NCBI GenBank assembly: GCA_013298025.1
Contig: JAAFJE010000001.1
Location: 1 to 64,000 of the forward strand
DNA: 64,000 nt
Reading direction: 5' to 3'
Source: Cytophagales bacterium
Lineage (GTDB): Bacteria; Bacteroidota; Bacteroidia; Cytophagales; Spirosomataceae
The position numbers were made by a program, and so were the translations under genes. The first letter of the stretch is position 1, and the number at the start of each line of letters is the position of its first letter. The notes under the pieces were generated by a model. That model worked only from the letters and a program-made list of their open reading frames with translations. It had not been told where the DNA came from and did not search any database. Shown one piece after another: positions 26,763 through 35,887 of this stretch.

Positions 26763-28247
26763 ATGAAGCCCCTATTTTTTGACATGACAGCCCTTGGTGT
26801 GTTGTTTGAAGACGTACAACAAAGTGGCATTTTCCCAGATTCTAAAACCTTCAACGACTGCATTCCTTTGACCACAGCGTCGGTTATTCTCGATGCCTAC
26901 CACGCAGCTAAAAACCAGCCGAATTTTGATTTGGCGGCGTTCGTAACGACTTATTTCCAAATACCAACCACACATATCAACGCTTACCATAGCGATACCA
27001 CCAAGCCCATTGAGCAACATATTGATGGGCTTTGGCATATACTTACCAGAACTGCCGAGCCCTCTGTTGGCTCTTTGATAGGACTGCCACAGCCCTATAT
27101 TGTGCCTGGCGGAAGGTTTCAAGAAATTTATTATTGGGATTCTTATTTCACCATGCTTGGGCTACAAGTAAGCCAACGCCATGATTTAATCAAGGCGATG
27201 GTCGATAACTTCGCCCACCTCATCGACACACTGGGGCATATTCCTAATGGCAATCGGAGCTATTATATCAGTCGCTCGCAACCGCCTTTTTTTGCCTTGA
27301 TGGTAGAGCTATTAAACCCTTCGACGCTTGATACGTACTTGCCTTTTATAGAAAAAGAATACCAGTTTTGGATGGAAGGCGAAACCTATCTATCAAGCTC
27401 CGCTAGTAGCGTGGCAAGAGTGGTACGCCTCGCCGACGATACCGTATTGAATCGCTATTGGGATGCCCTCGATACGCCTCGCCCAGAGGCATTCAAAGAA
27501 GACCTTGAAGTAGCCCAACACGCTACGCAACAACCTGCCCAAGAAACGTATCGCCACCTAAGAGCCGCCGCCGAGTCGGGATGGGATTTTAGTAGTCGCT
27601 GGCTTGCCGACGGGCAGCATCTTGCAAGCATTGTGACTACCCAAATTTTGCCTATAGACCTCAATTGCTTGCTGTATTACATAGAAAAGTTATTGTCGAA
27701 AGCTCACCAAAACTCAGCCCCATCAAAAGCTGATTTTTACTATAAAAAAGCAGAACAACGCCAAAAAGCCATACAAGCTACCTTTTGGGATGCTACCAGA
27801 GGATTCTTTTTTGATTACAACTTTCATCAGCAACAACAAACGGCATGCTATTCGTTGGCAGCTTGCTTTCCTTTATTTGTGGGCATAGCCACGCCTATAC
27901 AAGCCGAAAAGGTAGCCAAACTACTGGAAACCAGATTTTTACAAGCAGGTGGTTTACTTACTACGCTGCACCATACAGGCCAACAATGGGATGCACCCAA
28001 TGGCTGGGCACCTCTTCATTGGATTGCCTATCAGGGTTTGTGCCAGTACGGACACACCGCATTGGCGAAAAAAATCAAAACAGCGTGGCTGGAAACCTGT
28101 CAAAAAGTATATCAAAATACAGGAAAAATGACAGAAAAGTACAACGTTGCCAATACCGATTTGCTCGGCGGTGGTGGCGAGTATCCCAACCAAGACGGCT
28201 TTGGCTGGTCGAATGGCGTATTGCTGGCACTTGCTTCTTTAAGCTGA
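26763..28247 (+). CDS. Alpha,alpha-trehalase, GH37
   Basis: A 494-residue glycoside hydrolase that splits trehalose into two glucose molecules. Both family signatures are intact: PGGRFQEIYYWDSY (about 113-126) and QWDAPNGWAP (about 406-415); GGGGEYPNQDGFGWSNGV lies near the C-terminus. No signal peptide is visible after the ATG at 26763 (MKPLFFDMTALG), so a cytoplasmic enzyme like TreF is likely. The 27 codons further upstream are AT-rich noncoding-like. It fits a pathway in which the preceding transporter imports the sugar. Confidence 0.93.
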   Translation: MKPLFFDMTALGVLFEDVQQSGIFPDSKTFNDCIPLTTASVILDAYHAAKNQPNFDLAAFVTTYFQIPTTHINAYHSDTTKPIEQHIDGLWHILTRTAEPSVGSLIGLPQPYIVPGGRFQEIYYWDSYFTMLGLQVSQRHDLIKAMVDNFAHLIDTLGHIPNGNRSYYISRSQPPFFALMVELLNPSTLDTYLPFIEKEYQFWMEGETYLSSSASSVARVVRLADDTVLNRYWDALDTPRPEAFKEDLEVAQHATQQPAQETYRHLRAAAESGWDFSSRWLADGQHLASIVTTQILPIDLNCLLYYIEKLLSKAHQNSAPSKADFYYKKAEQRQKAIQATFWDATRGFFFDYNFHQQQQTACYSLAACFPLFVGIATPIQAEKVAKLLETRFLQAGGLLTTLHHTGQQWDAPNGWAPLHWIAYQGLCQYGHTALAKKIKTAWLETCQKVYQNTGKMTEKYNVANTDLLGGGGEYPNQDGFGWSNGVLLALASLS

Positions 28248-28344
28248 TTTTAAGGCATTTTTAAGGAAAAACTTATCATTTTTTTTTGTTTCTTTCTGTG
28301 GAAAATAGCTAATTGCAGGCTGTTTAAACCATAAAAAATTCCAA

Positions 28345-29298
28345 ATGAAAAAACTATTCTTGCTGAGTTGTTGCCTAATACTGAGTATGAGCACCTTGGC
28401 ACAAAAGAAAAAAAATTCATCGAAAAAAGCACCTAACAAAGCGGTAGCTGTTGATTCCACTAATTTATTAAACAAAAACATCATTAAGCCTGGTATTCAG
28501 CAAGTTGAAGACTTGGTAGAGGGCAGTTTACAAGCCAAAGACCTCACCGCCAGTCAAGACGGGCAGAAACGTTTTTATGATACCTATAAAATATTGCTAC
28601 ACGAAGGCGAAGAACTCATGCTAGAGCATAGTTCGAGTGCTTTCAGGGTAATGCTTGGATTTAAGCATCCCAACAAGCAAAAACAAACCGAGTTTAGCTA
28701 CGATGCCAATCCTTTTAGTGGCAATAGCAGCAACAAATTCCATTTTACAGCACCTAGCACTGGCGTTTATACTTTATTGGCAACGTCGATGGATGCCGGA
28801 CAAACTGGTAAGTATAGCCTTAAAAAAACCGTTTATGCTCCCAATGTAATGGAAGCACAAGTAGATGCGGCATTGGCTCAAAATTTTAAAGCTTTACTCA
28901 CATCTAAAAAAGAAGGCTTTAAAAGTATTCTGGGCGAAAAAATGAAAAAAGATAAGAAAGATAAAGCCCTCGACAAGGCGGCTGGTCAGGAAAGATACAA
29001 TGCTAAAGCCGAGTTGGTTACGGGAAAAGCTGGATTGGTATTGGTAGAAAATAGTGGACAAACCGCCAACTATAAATCTGTCGTATTTGAATCGGAGCAA
29101 GAAAACGACGCTCAGGGTTATTTTGATAACCTTAAAAAGCAATTGCAAATTCTTACCCGCAATTGGCTCGAACAACCCGGCAACGATAAGCTGTTTAGTG
29201 CTTCTACCGACCAAGATATTGTAAGTTTAACACTCAGTTCGATAGAAGATAAAAAGAAGAAAAAGACTACTTGGCAAGTAATTTTTACTTTAAACTAA
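28345..29298 (+). CDS. Exported protein with a PPC-like domain, function unknown
   Basis: A 317-residue protein with a signal peptide (MKKLFLLSCCLILSMSTLAQ), a Lys/Ser-rich linker, and a first domain (about 65-150) whose pattern KILLHEGEELMLEHSSSAFRVMLGF ... FHFTAPSTGVYTLLATS resembles bacterial pre-peptidase C-terminal beta-sandwich domains. The second half is rich in Lys and has a strand-helix pattern ending in KKKTTWQVIFTLN. I do not recognise a family for the full length. A terminator follows. It is probably periplasmic. Confidence 0.65.
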   Translation: MKKLFLLSCCLILSMSTLAQKKKNSSKKAPNKAVAVDSTNLLNKNIIKPGIQQVEDLVEGSLQAKDLTASQDGQKRFYDTYKILLHEGEELMLEHSSSAFRVMLGFKHPNKQKQTEFSYDANPFSGNSSNKFHFTAPSTGVYTLLATSMDAGQTGKYSLKKTVYAPNVMEAQVDAALAQNFKALLTSKKEGFKSILGEKMKKDKKDKALDKAAGQERYNAKAELVTGKAGLVLVENSGQTANYKSVVFESEQENDAQGYFDNLKKQLQILTRNWLEQPGNDKLFSASTDQDIVSLTLSSIEDKKKKKTTWQVIFTLN

Positions 29299-29305
29299 AC
29301 TACAG

Positions 29306-29345
29306 CCCTCACCTACTGCACTGGTTTGTGAGGGTTTATTTTGTA
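29306..29345 (+). terminator. Intrinsic terminator after the exported-protein gene
   Basis: Stem CCCTCAC / GTGAGGG (29306-29312, 29328-29334) with a 15-nt loop, followed by TTTATTTTG. Confidence 0.75.
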
Positions 29346-30031
29346 CAATGCTATTTTAATTTATTAACAAAAGGTAATTTTTTATAAATATATAAAGGTA
29401 TTGGCTAAATTATGACCAAAATATGCCAAAGCTTTAGCTAGAATCAGCTTATGATTTCAAAGAAATCTTTATCTTTACAATTAGAAAATGCTTTTAGGAA
29501 ATATTATACATTATTAAACTTCTGGGTATAGCTCAACGCTATGCTCCCTTCTTCCAAAACGCCCTAAGTCAGTTGCTCCGTATTGTCGCTTCATTGCCGA
29601 CAGTGATATTCCCTTGCATTTCGTTTAGCGTTAAAATGTATTTTTACTAACCATAATTCAACAAAAAAGCCCGACACCATTGGCATCGAGCTTTCTGAAT
29701 TATAATCCTTACTTTGTTTATCTTTAATATTTTATTAGTAAAAAAAAGTATATATAAAATAAAATATTGTCTCTTTCGGTTTTGTCTAAGATTTAGACAA
29801 GGTTGGTCTGTATTTTCATGCAATATAGCAAAATTGTGTGAAATACAAGAACCTATTTGATAAAAAACTGAGCCTTTTTACGAAGCTTATTTTTGCAGTA
29901 TATTTTCTAAGCTTAGATATTAAAAAATGCACTTACATAAATGTTTGCAAAATGTATGCCAAATTGTACTTTTCATACGCAAATAAATGCAATAAAAATA
30001 TCTAAGACAAGAAAAAACTGTGATTTTACCA
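29346..30031. other. 686-nt intergenic region with a GC-richer patch and a minus-strand terminator
   Basis: No credible ORF. The patch at 29535-29632 is clearly richer in G+C than its AT-rich surroundings and is closed by a 7-bp pairing AACGCTA / TAGCGTT (29535-29541, 29626-29632); a small hairpin TGTCG / CGACA lies inside. It may be a structured RNA or the remains of a gene. rplS, which follows trmD in many bacteria, is absent here. Confidence 0.5.
29663..29694 (-). terminator. Minus-strand intrinsic terminator, probably of the rimM-trmD transcript
   Basis: Read on the minus strand, AAAGCTCGA / TCGGGCTTT (one G-T pair) forms a 9-bp stem with an 11-nt loop, ending in TTTTTTG. It lies about 340 nt downstream of trmD with no gene between. 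Confidence 0.65.
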
Positions 30032-30718
30032 TTAAAAACTTGAGTTTTTTAGTAAGTCGGGTCTTCTTTCTTTTGTTCTTGCTAAAGATTGTTCAAACCG
30101 CCACTCTGTTATTTTCGATTCATGCCCCGACAACAAGATTTCGGGTACTTTAGCTCCCTCAAAATCGGCTGGACGAGTATAAACAGGGGGTGCCAAAAGA
30201 TTGTCTTGAAAAGAATCGGTCAGGGCAGACGTTTCGTCGTTGAGTACGCCCGGCACAAGCCGAATGATGGCATCGGCACATACGGCAGCCGCCAATTCGC
30301 CTCCAGAAAGCACAAAATCGCCAATAGAAATTTCTTTGGTGACAAACAAATCTCTCACTCGTTGGTCAACACCTTTGTAATGCCCACACAAAAATATAAG
30401 GTTTCCTGCTAATGACAAATCATTGGCTGTTCGTTGGTTGAACGTTTCGCCATCGGGAGTCATATAAATCACCTCATCGTAGTGGCGTTCGCTTTGCAAT
30501 TGTCTGATACAACGAGCAATAGGCTCGATGGTCATGACCATCCCAGCCCCTCCGCCAAAGGCATAGTCATCTACTTGGCGGTGTTTATTGAGCGAGTAAT
30601 CTCTCAAATCATGCAAGACAACTTCTACGTGTCCTGCATCAATGCCTCGCTTCATGATTGAATGGGCAAAAAAGCCTTCAATGAGTTTCGGCACTACCGA
30701 AATAATATCAATACGCAT
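30032..30718 (-). CDS. trmD: tRNA (guanine-N1-)-methyltransferase
   Basis: A 228-residue SPOUT methyltransferase that makes m1G37 next to the anticodon, preventing +1 frameshifts. The trefoil-knot AdoMet site is visible as [13 protein letters not shown] (about 50-62), [12 protein letters not shown] (about 107-118) and [15 protein letters not shown] (about 130-144). Length is typical. It lies 5 nt after rimM in the same minus-strand unit. The C-terminus keeps the tRNA-binding domain. Confidence 0.98.
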   Translation of the reverse strand: MRIDIISVVPKLIEGFFAHSIMKRGIDAGHVEVVLHDLRDYSLNKHRQVDDYAFGGGAGMVMTIEPIARCIRQLQSERHYDEVIYMTPDGETFNQRTANDLSLAGNLIFLCGHYKGVDQRVRDLFVTKEISIGDFVLSGGELAAAVCADAIIRLVPGVLNDETSALTDSFQDNLLAPPVYTRPADFEGAKVPEILLSGHESKITEWRFEQSLARTKERRPDLLKNSSF

Positions 30719-30723
30719 AGCTT

Positions 30724-31251
30724 CTAGTCATTTAGATACACCTCCAACAAACCATCAGGAAGGTTTACCGCAATTGTTTGAGCTTCTTTGTCGGCTTCCA
30801 ACACAATAGAATCTTCGATTGGAATAAGCACTTCTTTGCCTTGGTAGTCCATGACCAACAAATCTTGTACTTGCATGGTATAAACAGTACGCACTTTACC
30901 GAGTTGTCCTAGCTTTTCGTCAATTACTTGAAAACCAACAATTTCGTGGTAATAAAATTGGTCGCCGTCGAGTTCGGGCAAAACATCTAAAGGCAAATAT
31001 GCTTGTAAATTGACCAGTGGCTCGGCTTGTTCGTAGGTTTCAATATCTTCAAATTTCACAATAGCCTTGTTGCCTCTCAATTGGAATGAATCCATAAAGA
31101 AAGGGACTAATTCGCCATTGACATCCAAAAATACGCTGTCCATTTCTTCGTATTCTTCTGGAAAATCAACATCAATCCAAAGGATGACCTCTCCTTTTAC
31201 GCCATGTGTTTTGGTAATTTTACCGAGTTCAAAACAATCGTCTTTTGTCAT
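30724..31251 (-). CDS. rimM: 16S rRNA processing protein RimM
   Basis: A 175-residue assembly factor for the 30S head. The N-terminal RimM barrel shows [15 protein letters not shown] (about 8-22), and the C-terminal PRC-barrel the motif [13 protein letters not shown] ... [20 protein letters not shown]. It binds S19, next to S16 territory. It is 5 nt upstream of trmD and is separated from rpsP by a 162-nt gap with a terminator, unlike the tight rpsP-rimM-trmD operons of many bacteria. Confidence 0.95.
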   Translation of the reverse strand: MTKDDCFELGKITKTHGVKGEVILWIDVDFPEEYEEMDSVFLDVNGELVPFFMDSFQLRGNKAIVKFEDIETYEQAEPLVNLQAYLPLDVLPELDGDQFYYHEIVGFQVIDEKLGQLGKVRTVYTMQVQDLLVMDYQGKEVLIPIEDSIVLEADKEAQTIAVNLPDGLLEVYLND

Positions 31252-31351
31252 GATTGCACTAAATTAAAATCTTTGTCGGGGAGTATTGTACAAGGTTATT
31301 TTTGTACGAAAGTAATTGAAAATCAAGTAGTTTTCAAAGCACTACAAATAA

Positions 31352-31391
31352 AAAATGATACAAACCTATCAACACAGATTTGTATCATTTT
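31352..31391 (-). terminator. Intrinsic terminator between rpsP and rimM
   Basis: A perfect 13-bp stem, AAAATGATACAAA / TTTGTATCATTTT, with a 14-nt loop, begins 22 nt after the rpsP stop. Read on the minus strand it ends in TTTTTTATTTG. It would end most rpsP transcripts before rimM. Confidence 0.85.
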
Positions 31392-31413
31392 ATATAATAA
31401 TGCTTTTTCAGAA

Positions 31414-31923
31414 TTATTCAGCAGCAGCTTCAGTAGCTTCTTCTTCGGCAGCAGGAGCTTCTTCTACCACATTTTTCTTAGCGATAGCTTCGGCACGAGC
31501 AGCGTTTACTTTTGATTCAGCAGCCAAACGAGCTACTTTATCAGCTTCTTTCTTAGCCAATAACGAATCCGATTTGCCAGAGATTTTAGAGTCTTTTACG
31601 CTCTTCCAAGCATCGAATTTAGCGTCAGCTACTTCTTGAGAAATCGCACCTTTGTTAACACCTACTTGTAAATGTTTCTTCAACAATACGCCTTTGTACG
31701 ACAAGATTGCACGAGTAGTATCTGTTGGTTGAGCACCGTTCAATACCCATTTCAATGCTTTATCTTCATTCAAATTGATAGTTGCAGGATTTGTATTAGG
31801 GTTATAAGTACCGATTTTTTCGATGAAACGACCGTCACGAGGAGCTCTAGCATCTGCTACTACGATATCGAAAATCGCTAATTTCTTACGTCCACGACGT
31901 GCTAATCTGATTTTAACAGCCAT
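31414..31923 (-). CDS. rpsP: 30S ribosomal protein S16, long form
   Basis: A 169-residue S16. The first 80 residues are the conserved core ([30 protein letters not shown] region and [13 protein letters not shown]). The remaining 90 residues are an extension rich in Ala, Lys and Glu, ending in [10 protein letters not shown], as also occurs in other Bacteroidota. It is much longer than the approximately 80-residue S16 of E. coli. The gene has its own promoter and terminator. Confidence 0.97.
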   Translation of the reverse strand: MAVKIRLARRGRKKLAIFDIVVADARAPRDGRFIEKIGTYNPNTNPATINLNEDKALKWVLNGAQPTDTTRAILSYKGVLLKKHLQVGVNKGAISQEVADAKFDAWKSVKDSKISGKSDSLLAKKEADKVARLAAESKVNAARAEAIAKKNVVEEAPAAEEEATEAAAE

Positions 31924-31942
31924 TGTTTACTTACGTTTTAGT

Positions 31943-32015
31943 GAAGGAACCCGTCCTTCGGTTATGGTATTTGTAAATTGGAGTGCAAAGATAATCAAAT
32001 TTATACAGTTAACAA
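31943..32015 (-). promoter_or_regulatory. rpsP promoter and short leader hairpin
   Basis: On the minus strand a -33 TTG (at 32015-32013) and a -7 TATCTTTG (31993-31986) are separated by 19 nt, the standard Bacteroidota arrangement. In the roughly 55-nt leader, GAAGGA / TCCTTC (31943-31948, 31954-31959) can form a small hairpin upstream of the start codon. Confidence 0.65.
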
Positions 32016-32074
32016 TGCTCTTTTTATGCTTTTTTGAAAAAAGAATAAAAAAGATTGAAGAAATTAGAGGAAGG

Positions 32075-32557
32075 CTATGCACCGCAACATTTTTTATATT
32101 TTTTTCCACTTCCACACAAGCAAGGCTCATTACGATTGACTTGTACTTGTTTGGGCAAATCATAAGTGCCACTTTCATAGTACCATCGCCCAGCTATTTT
32201 CTGAAAAGTAGAATTTTCGTAATGTTCACGCTTGTATCCTTTGGCATCGGTATAATACGCTTTAAAGGCAACCTTGCCCGTTGTATCTTGAGCCAAACCT
32301 TGAGCTGTAGCAAGAATTTGCAGTTTTTCCCAACGGTTTTCCGCCGAAAAACGCCGAATGCTCGCTTCATCGAGCGTAGGCTGTTGGCTGGGATGTGCCG
32401 TTTCGATAAGGTAAGCAATATGCCCCAAAGCATAAGCCACATAACGAGAACGCATCAATTGCTCGGCCGTTTGGGGGTATCCTCTATGCTCGATAAATAC
32501 GCCACAACAAGTATCGTATGCCTGCTGCGAGCCACAAAGACAAGAATGTGAAGACAT
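32075..32557 (-). CDS. YchJ-type protein with two SEC-C zinc motifs
   Basis: A 160-residue UPF0225/YchJ-family protein. The N-terminal CLCGSQQAYDTCC and C-terminal CLCGSGKKYKKCC are zinc-binding SEC-C motifs that bracket an NTF2-like domain (YchJ M-domain, with QTAEQLMRSRYVAYALGHIAYL). The biochemical role of the family is unknown. It stands between rpsP and hldD on the same strand as both, with no obvious operon link. Confidence 0.9.
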   Translation of the reverse strand: MSSHSCLCGSQQAYDTCCGVFIEHRGYPQTAEQLMRSRYVAYALGHIAYLIETAHPSQQPTLDEASIRRFSAENRWEKLQILATAQGLAQDTTGKVAFKAYYTDAKGYKREHYENSTFQKIAGRWYYESGTYDLPKQVQVNRNEPCLCGSGKKYKKCCGA

Positions 32558-32651
32558 AAAAGTTGTGAATTGTCAATTCGTGTTTTGATTAAAATGTAGG
32601 AAAAAGCCTTCATCCACAACGCACGCAATCGCAATTGTATAAGGTAGCTGT

Positions 32652-33617
32652 CTAATAGTAAATGCCTTGTGCCAAGTAGTTTTTCACGTAATCGGCTACG
32701 CCTTCTTCCAAAGAATAGAAAGGCTTATCGTAGCCAATAGAACGAAGTTTTGCCATATTGGCCTCGGTAAAATATTGGTATTTGTCACGAATATCGGCAG
32801 GCGTGTCGATAAAAGAAATATTGGGTGCAAGTGCCAACGACGCAAATGTATTTTTTGCCAAATCGACAAAAGTACGTGCATGACCCGAACCCAAGTTGTA
32901 AATACCCGAATTGCGGCGGTGGTGCATCAAGAAAATACAAACCTCAACCACATCTTTTACATACACAAAATCACGCATTTGTTCGCCGTCCTTAAAATTG
33001 GGATGATGCGAGCGGAAAAGTTTCATACCTCCCGTTTTTTGGATTTGTTGAAAAGTATGCCAAATCACCGAAGCCATGCGACCTTTGTGGTATTCGTTGG
33101 GGCCATACACATTAAAAAACTTTAATCCAGCCCAAAAGAAAGGCGTTTCTTGTTGTTGCAAAGCCCAAATATCGAAATCGTTTTTCGACTCTCCGTAAGG
33201 ATTCAAAGGCTTGAGTTTTCCAATCAACGACTCGTTATCGTCATAGCCAAGTTCGCCCAAGCCGTAGGTAGCCGCCGAAGAAGCATACACCAACGGAATT
33301 TGGTACTCATGGCATTTTTTCCAAATTTTCTTAGAATAATTCAGGTTCAACTTATTGAAAACCTCCACATCCCATTCGGTTGTATCGGTGCGTGCCCCAA
33401 TATGGAAACAAAACTCTACCTCTTGGTAGTTTTCCTCAAGCCACTCAAAAAAATGCTCACGGTGAACCCGCTCTTGAATTTTTTTTCCATCAAGATTTTT
33501 GTTTTTCTGTTCGTCAGAAAAATCATCAACAGCAATGATGTAATTAAAATTGTCTTGGTTCAAACGTTGAATCAAGCAACTTCCGATAAACCCTGCGGCA
33601 CCAGTAACAATAATCAT
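32652..33617 (-). CDS. hldD: ADP-L-glycero-D-manno-heptose 6-epimerase
   Basis: A 321-residue short-chain dehydrogenase-like epimerase for the heptose of the LPS inner core. Rossmann motif VTGAAGFIGS (about 3-12), the GART region FHIGARTDTTEWD, VYASSAATYG (about 111-120) and catalytic YGESKNDFD (Tyr-xxx-Lys, about 141). The motif FFNVYGPNEYHKGRMASV is characteristic of HldD/RfaD rather than of generic sugar epimerases. The product indicates an LPS with heptose, consistent with lpxB downstream in the window. Confidence 0.93.
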   Translation of the reverse strand: MIIVTGAAGFIGSCLIQRLNQDNFNYIIAVDDFSDEQKNKNLDGKKIQERVHREHFFEWLEENYQEVEFCFHIGARTDTTEWDVEVFNKLNLNYSKKIWKKCHEYQIPLVYASSAATYGLGELGYDDNESLIGKLKPLNPYGESKNDFDIWALQQQETPFFWAGLKFFNVYGPNEYHKGRMASVIWHTFQQIQKTGGMKLFRSHHPNFKDGEQMRDFVYVKDVVEVCIFLMHHRRNSGIYNLGSGHARTFVDLAKNTFASLALAPNISFIDTPADIRDKYQYFTEANMAKLRSIGYDKPFYSLEEGVADYVKNYLAQGIYY

Positions 33618-34237
33618 AATACAAACCTATTTGAGTGGTTTTGGGATGCGATAAATATAGTATCAATAGCTGAATAGTCAAGCAAACAACGCTGTATTGT
33701 CAAAATACAATTACAAATAATCTCTGTATTTTTCAGAAACTTATCTTCTATAGCTATGTTGTTTAGCAACAAGTATAACAAAACTGATACAGTATTGTTA
33801 ACTAGCCAAGCCCAAAACATAATTATTTATGGTAAAAGTAAGCAAAATTACTTACTCTCTTGCGTAAAACCAATACACTTAACTTTGAAAAAATATAATT
33901 TTTCAAAGTTAGGCTATAGTAGAGTTTTTTTGATACCATTTCAAAAACCTGATTTACAGGGGGATTATACCCCAAAAATATCCAAAAAATTGAACATTAT
34001 AAAGAGGTATGCCAGAAAATAGTTTTGCCAAAATTGTATCAGCCTCTCAGCGATATTTCCTGAAATCTTTTCGTAAAACTTTTAAGTGAAACCAAAAGCC
34101 CCTAACTTTGCGTTCTCAAAAAGCAAGGCTTGTTTTTGCTACGTTTTCCCAAAAATAAGCCCAGCGATTTTGCTGACATCATCTCGTAGTTTTGGGTCTG
34201 AAAGAAGGCTCAAAATGAATAAATTACTGAAAACAAA
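33618..34237. other. 620-nt intergenic region upstream of queD
   Basis: AT-rich and without a credible ORF. It contains a perfect 12-bp inverted repeat (AACTTTGAAAAA at 33881-33892 with its complement at 33899-33910), a -7 box TAACTTTG at 34103-34110, and a leader of about 120 nt before queD. In the leader, CTACG/CGTAG (34139-34143, 34185-34189) and CCCAAAA/TTTTGGG (34148-34154, 34190-34196) could form overlapping pairings around a CAGC-GCTG hairpin (34162-34175). Confidence 0.5.
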
Positions 34238-34657
34238 ATGGTTTACGTAGTTCGTAAGGAACATTTTAATGCCGCCCACAGGCTGTATAATCCAGCTTGG
34301 ACAGAAGAGAAGAACCGTGAGGTATTTGGGCCTTGTGCCAATATCAATTGGCATGGACACAACTTTGAATTGATTGTCACCGTAAAAGGACTTCCAGACC
34401 CCGATACGGGTTTTGTGATTGACATGAAGGTCATGAGTCAAATTATTAAAAAAGAAATCATTGAGCGAGTTGACCACAAAAACCTTAATCTCGACGTAGA
34501 TTTTATGCAAGGAAAAATGGCAAGTTGTGAAATTTTTGCCATGGAAATTTGGAAAATCTTAGCTCCTAAACTCAACGAGGTGATTCCAAACGGGCAATTG
34601 CATTGCATAGAATTGATAGAAACGCCCAAAAATTCGGTGAAATACTTTGGCGAATAG
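34238..34657 (+). CDS. queD: 6-carboxy-tetrahydropterin synthase QueD
   Basis: A 139-residue T-fold enzyme that converts dihydroneopterin triphosphate to 6-carboxy-tetrahydropterin for queuosine synthesis. The zinc-binding His are visible in HFNAAHRL (about 7-14) and WHGHNFEL; the catalytic Cys lies in FGPCANINWHGH, and DHKNLN with the C-terminal Glu complete the site. A biopterin role (PTPS) is an alternative for this family. With queG at 14244 the genome probably makes queuosine. Confidence 0.93.
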   Translation: MVYVVRKEHFNAAHRLYNPAWTEEKNREVFGPCANINWHGHNFELIVTVKGLPDPDTGFVIDMKVMSQIIKKEIIERVDHKNLNLDVDFMQGKMASCEIFAMEIWKILAPKLNEVIPNGQLHCIELIETPKNSVKYFGE

Positions 34658-34718
34658 CGACCCGGATTGTAGCCAATAGCCCAAGGCTGCAATCCGATTT
34701 TTTACCCCATATTGTTGC

Positions 34719-35831
34719 ATGAAATACTATCTGATTGCTGGCGAACGCTCTGGCGATTTGCATGGCGCCAATTTAATCAAAGCCATTAAACAAAAAGACC
34801 CACAAGCCGACATTCGGGCTTGGGGAGGCGATATGATGCAAGCCGCAGGAGCTACCCTTGTGAAACATTACAAAGATATAGCGTTCATGGGCTTTTTTGA
34901 GGTAGTAAAAAACCTTAGCACCATTCTCGGACTCATTTCTTTTTGCAAAAAAGACCTCAAAGCTTTCCAGCCAACGGTAGTAATTTTAATCGACTACGCA
35001 GGCTTCAATATGCGTATCGCTCGGTTTGCCAAACAAGAGGGCATCAAAACATTTTATTATATTTCGCCTAAAGTATGGGCTTGGAACCAATCTCGTGCCT
35101 TAAAACTCAAACGAGATGTGGACAAGCTATTTGTGATATTTCCTTTTGAAAAAGATTTTTTCAAACAATACGATTACGAAGTTGATTATGTGGGCAATCC
35201 GCTTTTCGATGCCATTGCCGACTTTCAGCCCAATCCAAATTTTAGGAAAGAAGCACGCCTTGGACAAAAGCCCATCATTGCCTTATTGCCCGGCAGTCGC
35301 TACCAAGAAGTAGCCAAAATGCTTCCGTCAATGGTAGCACAAGCGTATCAATTTCCAGACTACCAATTTGTTATTGCTGGCGTTTCTAATTTACCCAAAG
35401 AATTGTACGCCCGTTGGCAATCGTTGTTTCCTGTCAAGGTGGTGTATGACGATGCCTACAATTTGCTCTCAGTTGCCGAAGCGGCTCTTGTCACCTCTGG
35501 CACAGCTACACTCGAAACGGCCCTGCTCAATGTACCACAAGTGGTTTGCTACAAAACCAGTGCGATTTCGTATAGCATTGCCAAAAGGCTCATCAAAGTT
35601 CCTTTTATTTCGTTGGTCAACCTGATAGCCCAAAAGGCTGTTGTACCCGAACTTATCCAAGACGAGTTCCATACACAACGGGTACAAACAGAACTGGCAC
35701 GCTTGTTGGGCAATTCGGAAGCACGCCAACAACAACTAGAAGGCTATGCGTTTATCAATACTATTTTAGGAGAAAAAGGTGCTTCGCAAAGAGCGGGAGA
35801 ATTGATGGTAAAGTATTTGCAAACTCATTAG
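34719..35831 (+). CDS. lpxB: Lipid-A-disaccharide synthase
   Basis: A 370-residue GT19 glycosyltransferase that joins UDP-2,3-diacylglucosamine and lipid X at the inner membrane in lipid A synthesis. It opens with MKYYLIAGERSGDLHGANL, the family start, has YYISPKVWAWNQSRA (about 117-130), LLPGSRYQEVAKMLP (about 188-202), and the UDP-sugar site TSGTATLETALLNVPQVVCYK. The length fits. It is 61 nt after queD and 56 nt before an acyltransferase gene on the same strand. Confidence 0.96.
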   Translation: MKYYLIAGERSGDLHGANLIKAIKQKDPQADIRAWGGDMMQAAGATLVKHYKDIAFMGFFEVVKNLSTILGLISFCKKDLKAFQPTVVILIDYAGFNMRIARFAKQEGIKTFYYISPKVWAWNQSRALKLKRDVDKLFVIFPFEKDFFKQYDYEVDYVGNPLFDAIADFQPNPNFRKEARLGQKPIIALLPGSRYQEVAKMLPSMVAQAYQFPDYQFVIAGVSNLPKELYARWQSLFPVKVVYDDAYNLLSVAEAALVTSGTATLETALLNVPQVVCYKTSAISYSIAKRLIKVPFISLVNLIAQKAVVPELIQDEFHTQRVQTELARLLGNSEARQQQLEGYAFINTILGEKGASQRAGELMVKYLQTH

Positions 35832-35887
35832 GAGTAGCCCCAAAGTTTTACTAAATTCAGGGAATCAAACCACAACTTCATCAGCCC

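Noticed and set aside
29524-29600. tRNA-like start (GGGTATAGCTCAACG) in the intergenic region
   Set aside because: No matching acceptor stem, anticodon arm or T-arm could be drawn.
31290-31320. TTGTACGAAAGTA near the rimM start as a further palindromic-element end
   Set aside because: No inverted partner with the same end lies within 200 bp.
34139-34510. Minus-strand frame of 123 codons over queD, ending in SDPKLRDDVSKIAGLIFGKT
   Set aside because: Most of it is antisense to the well-supported queD gene. The plausible-looking tail lies in the queD leader, but no start or family can be assigned.
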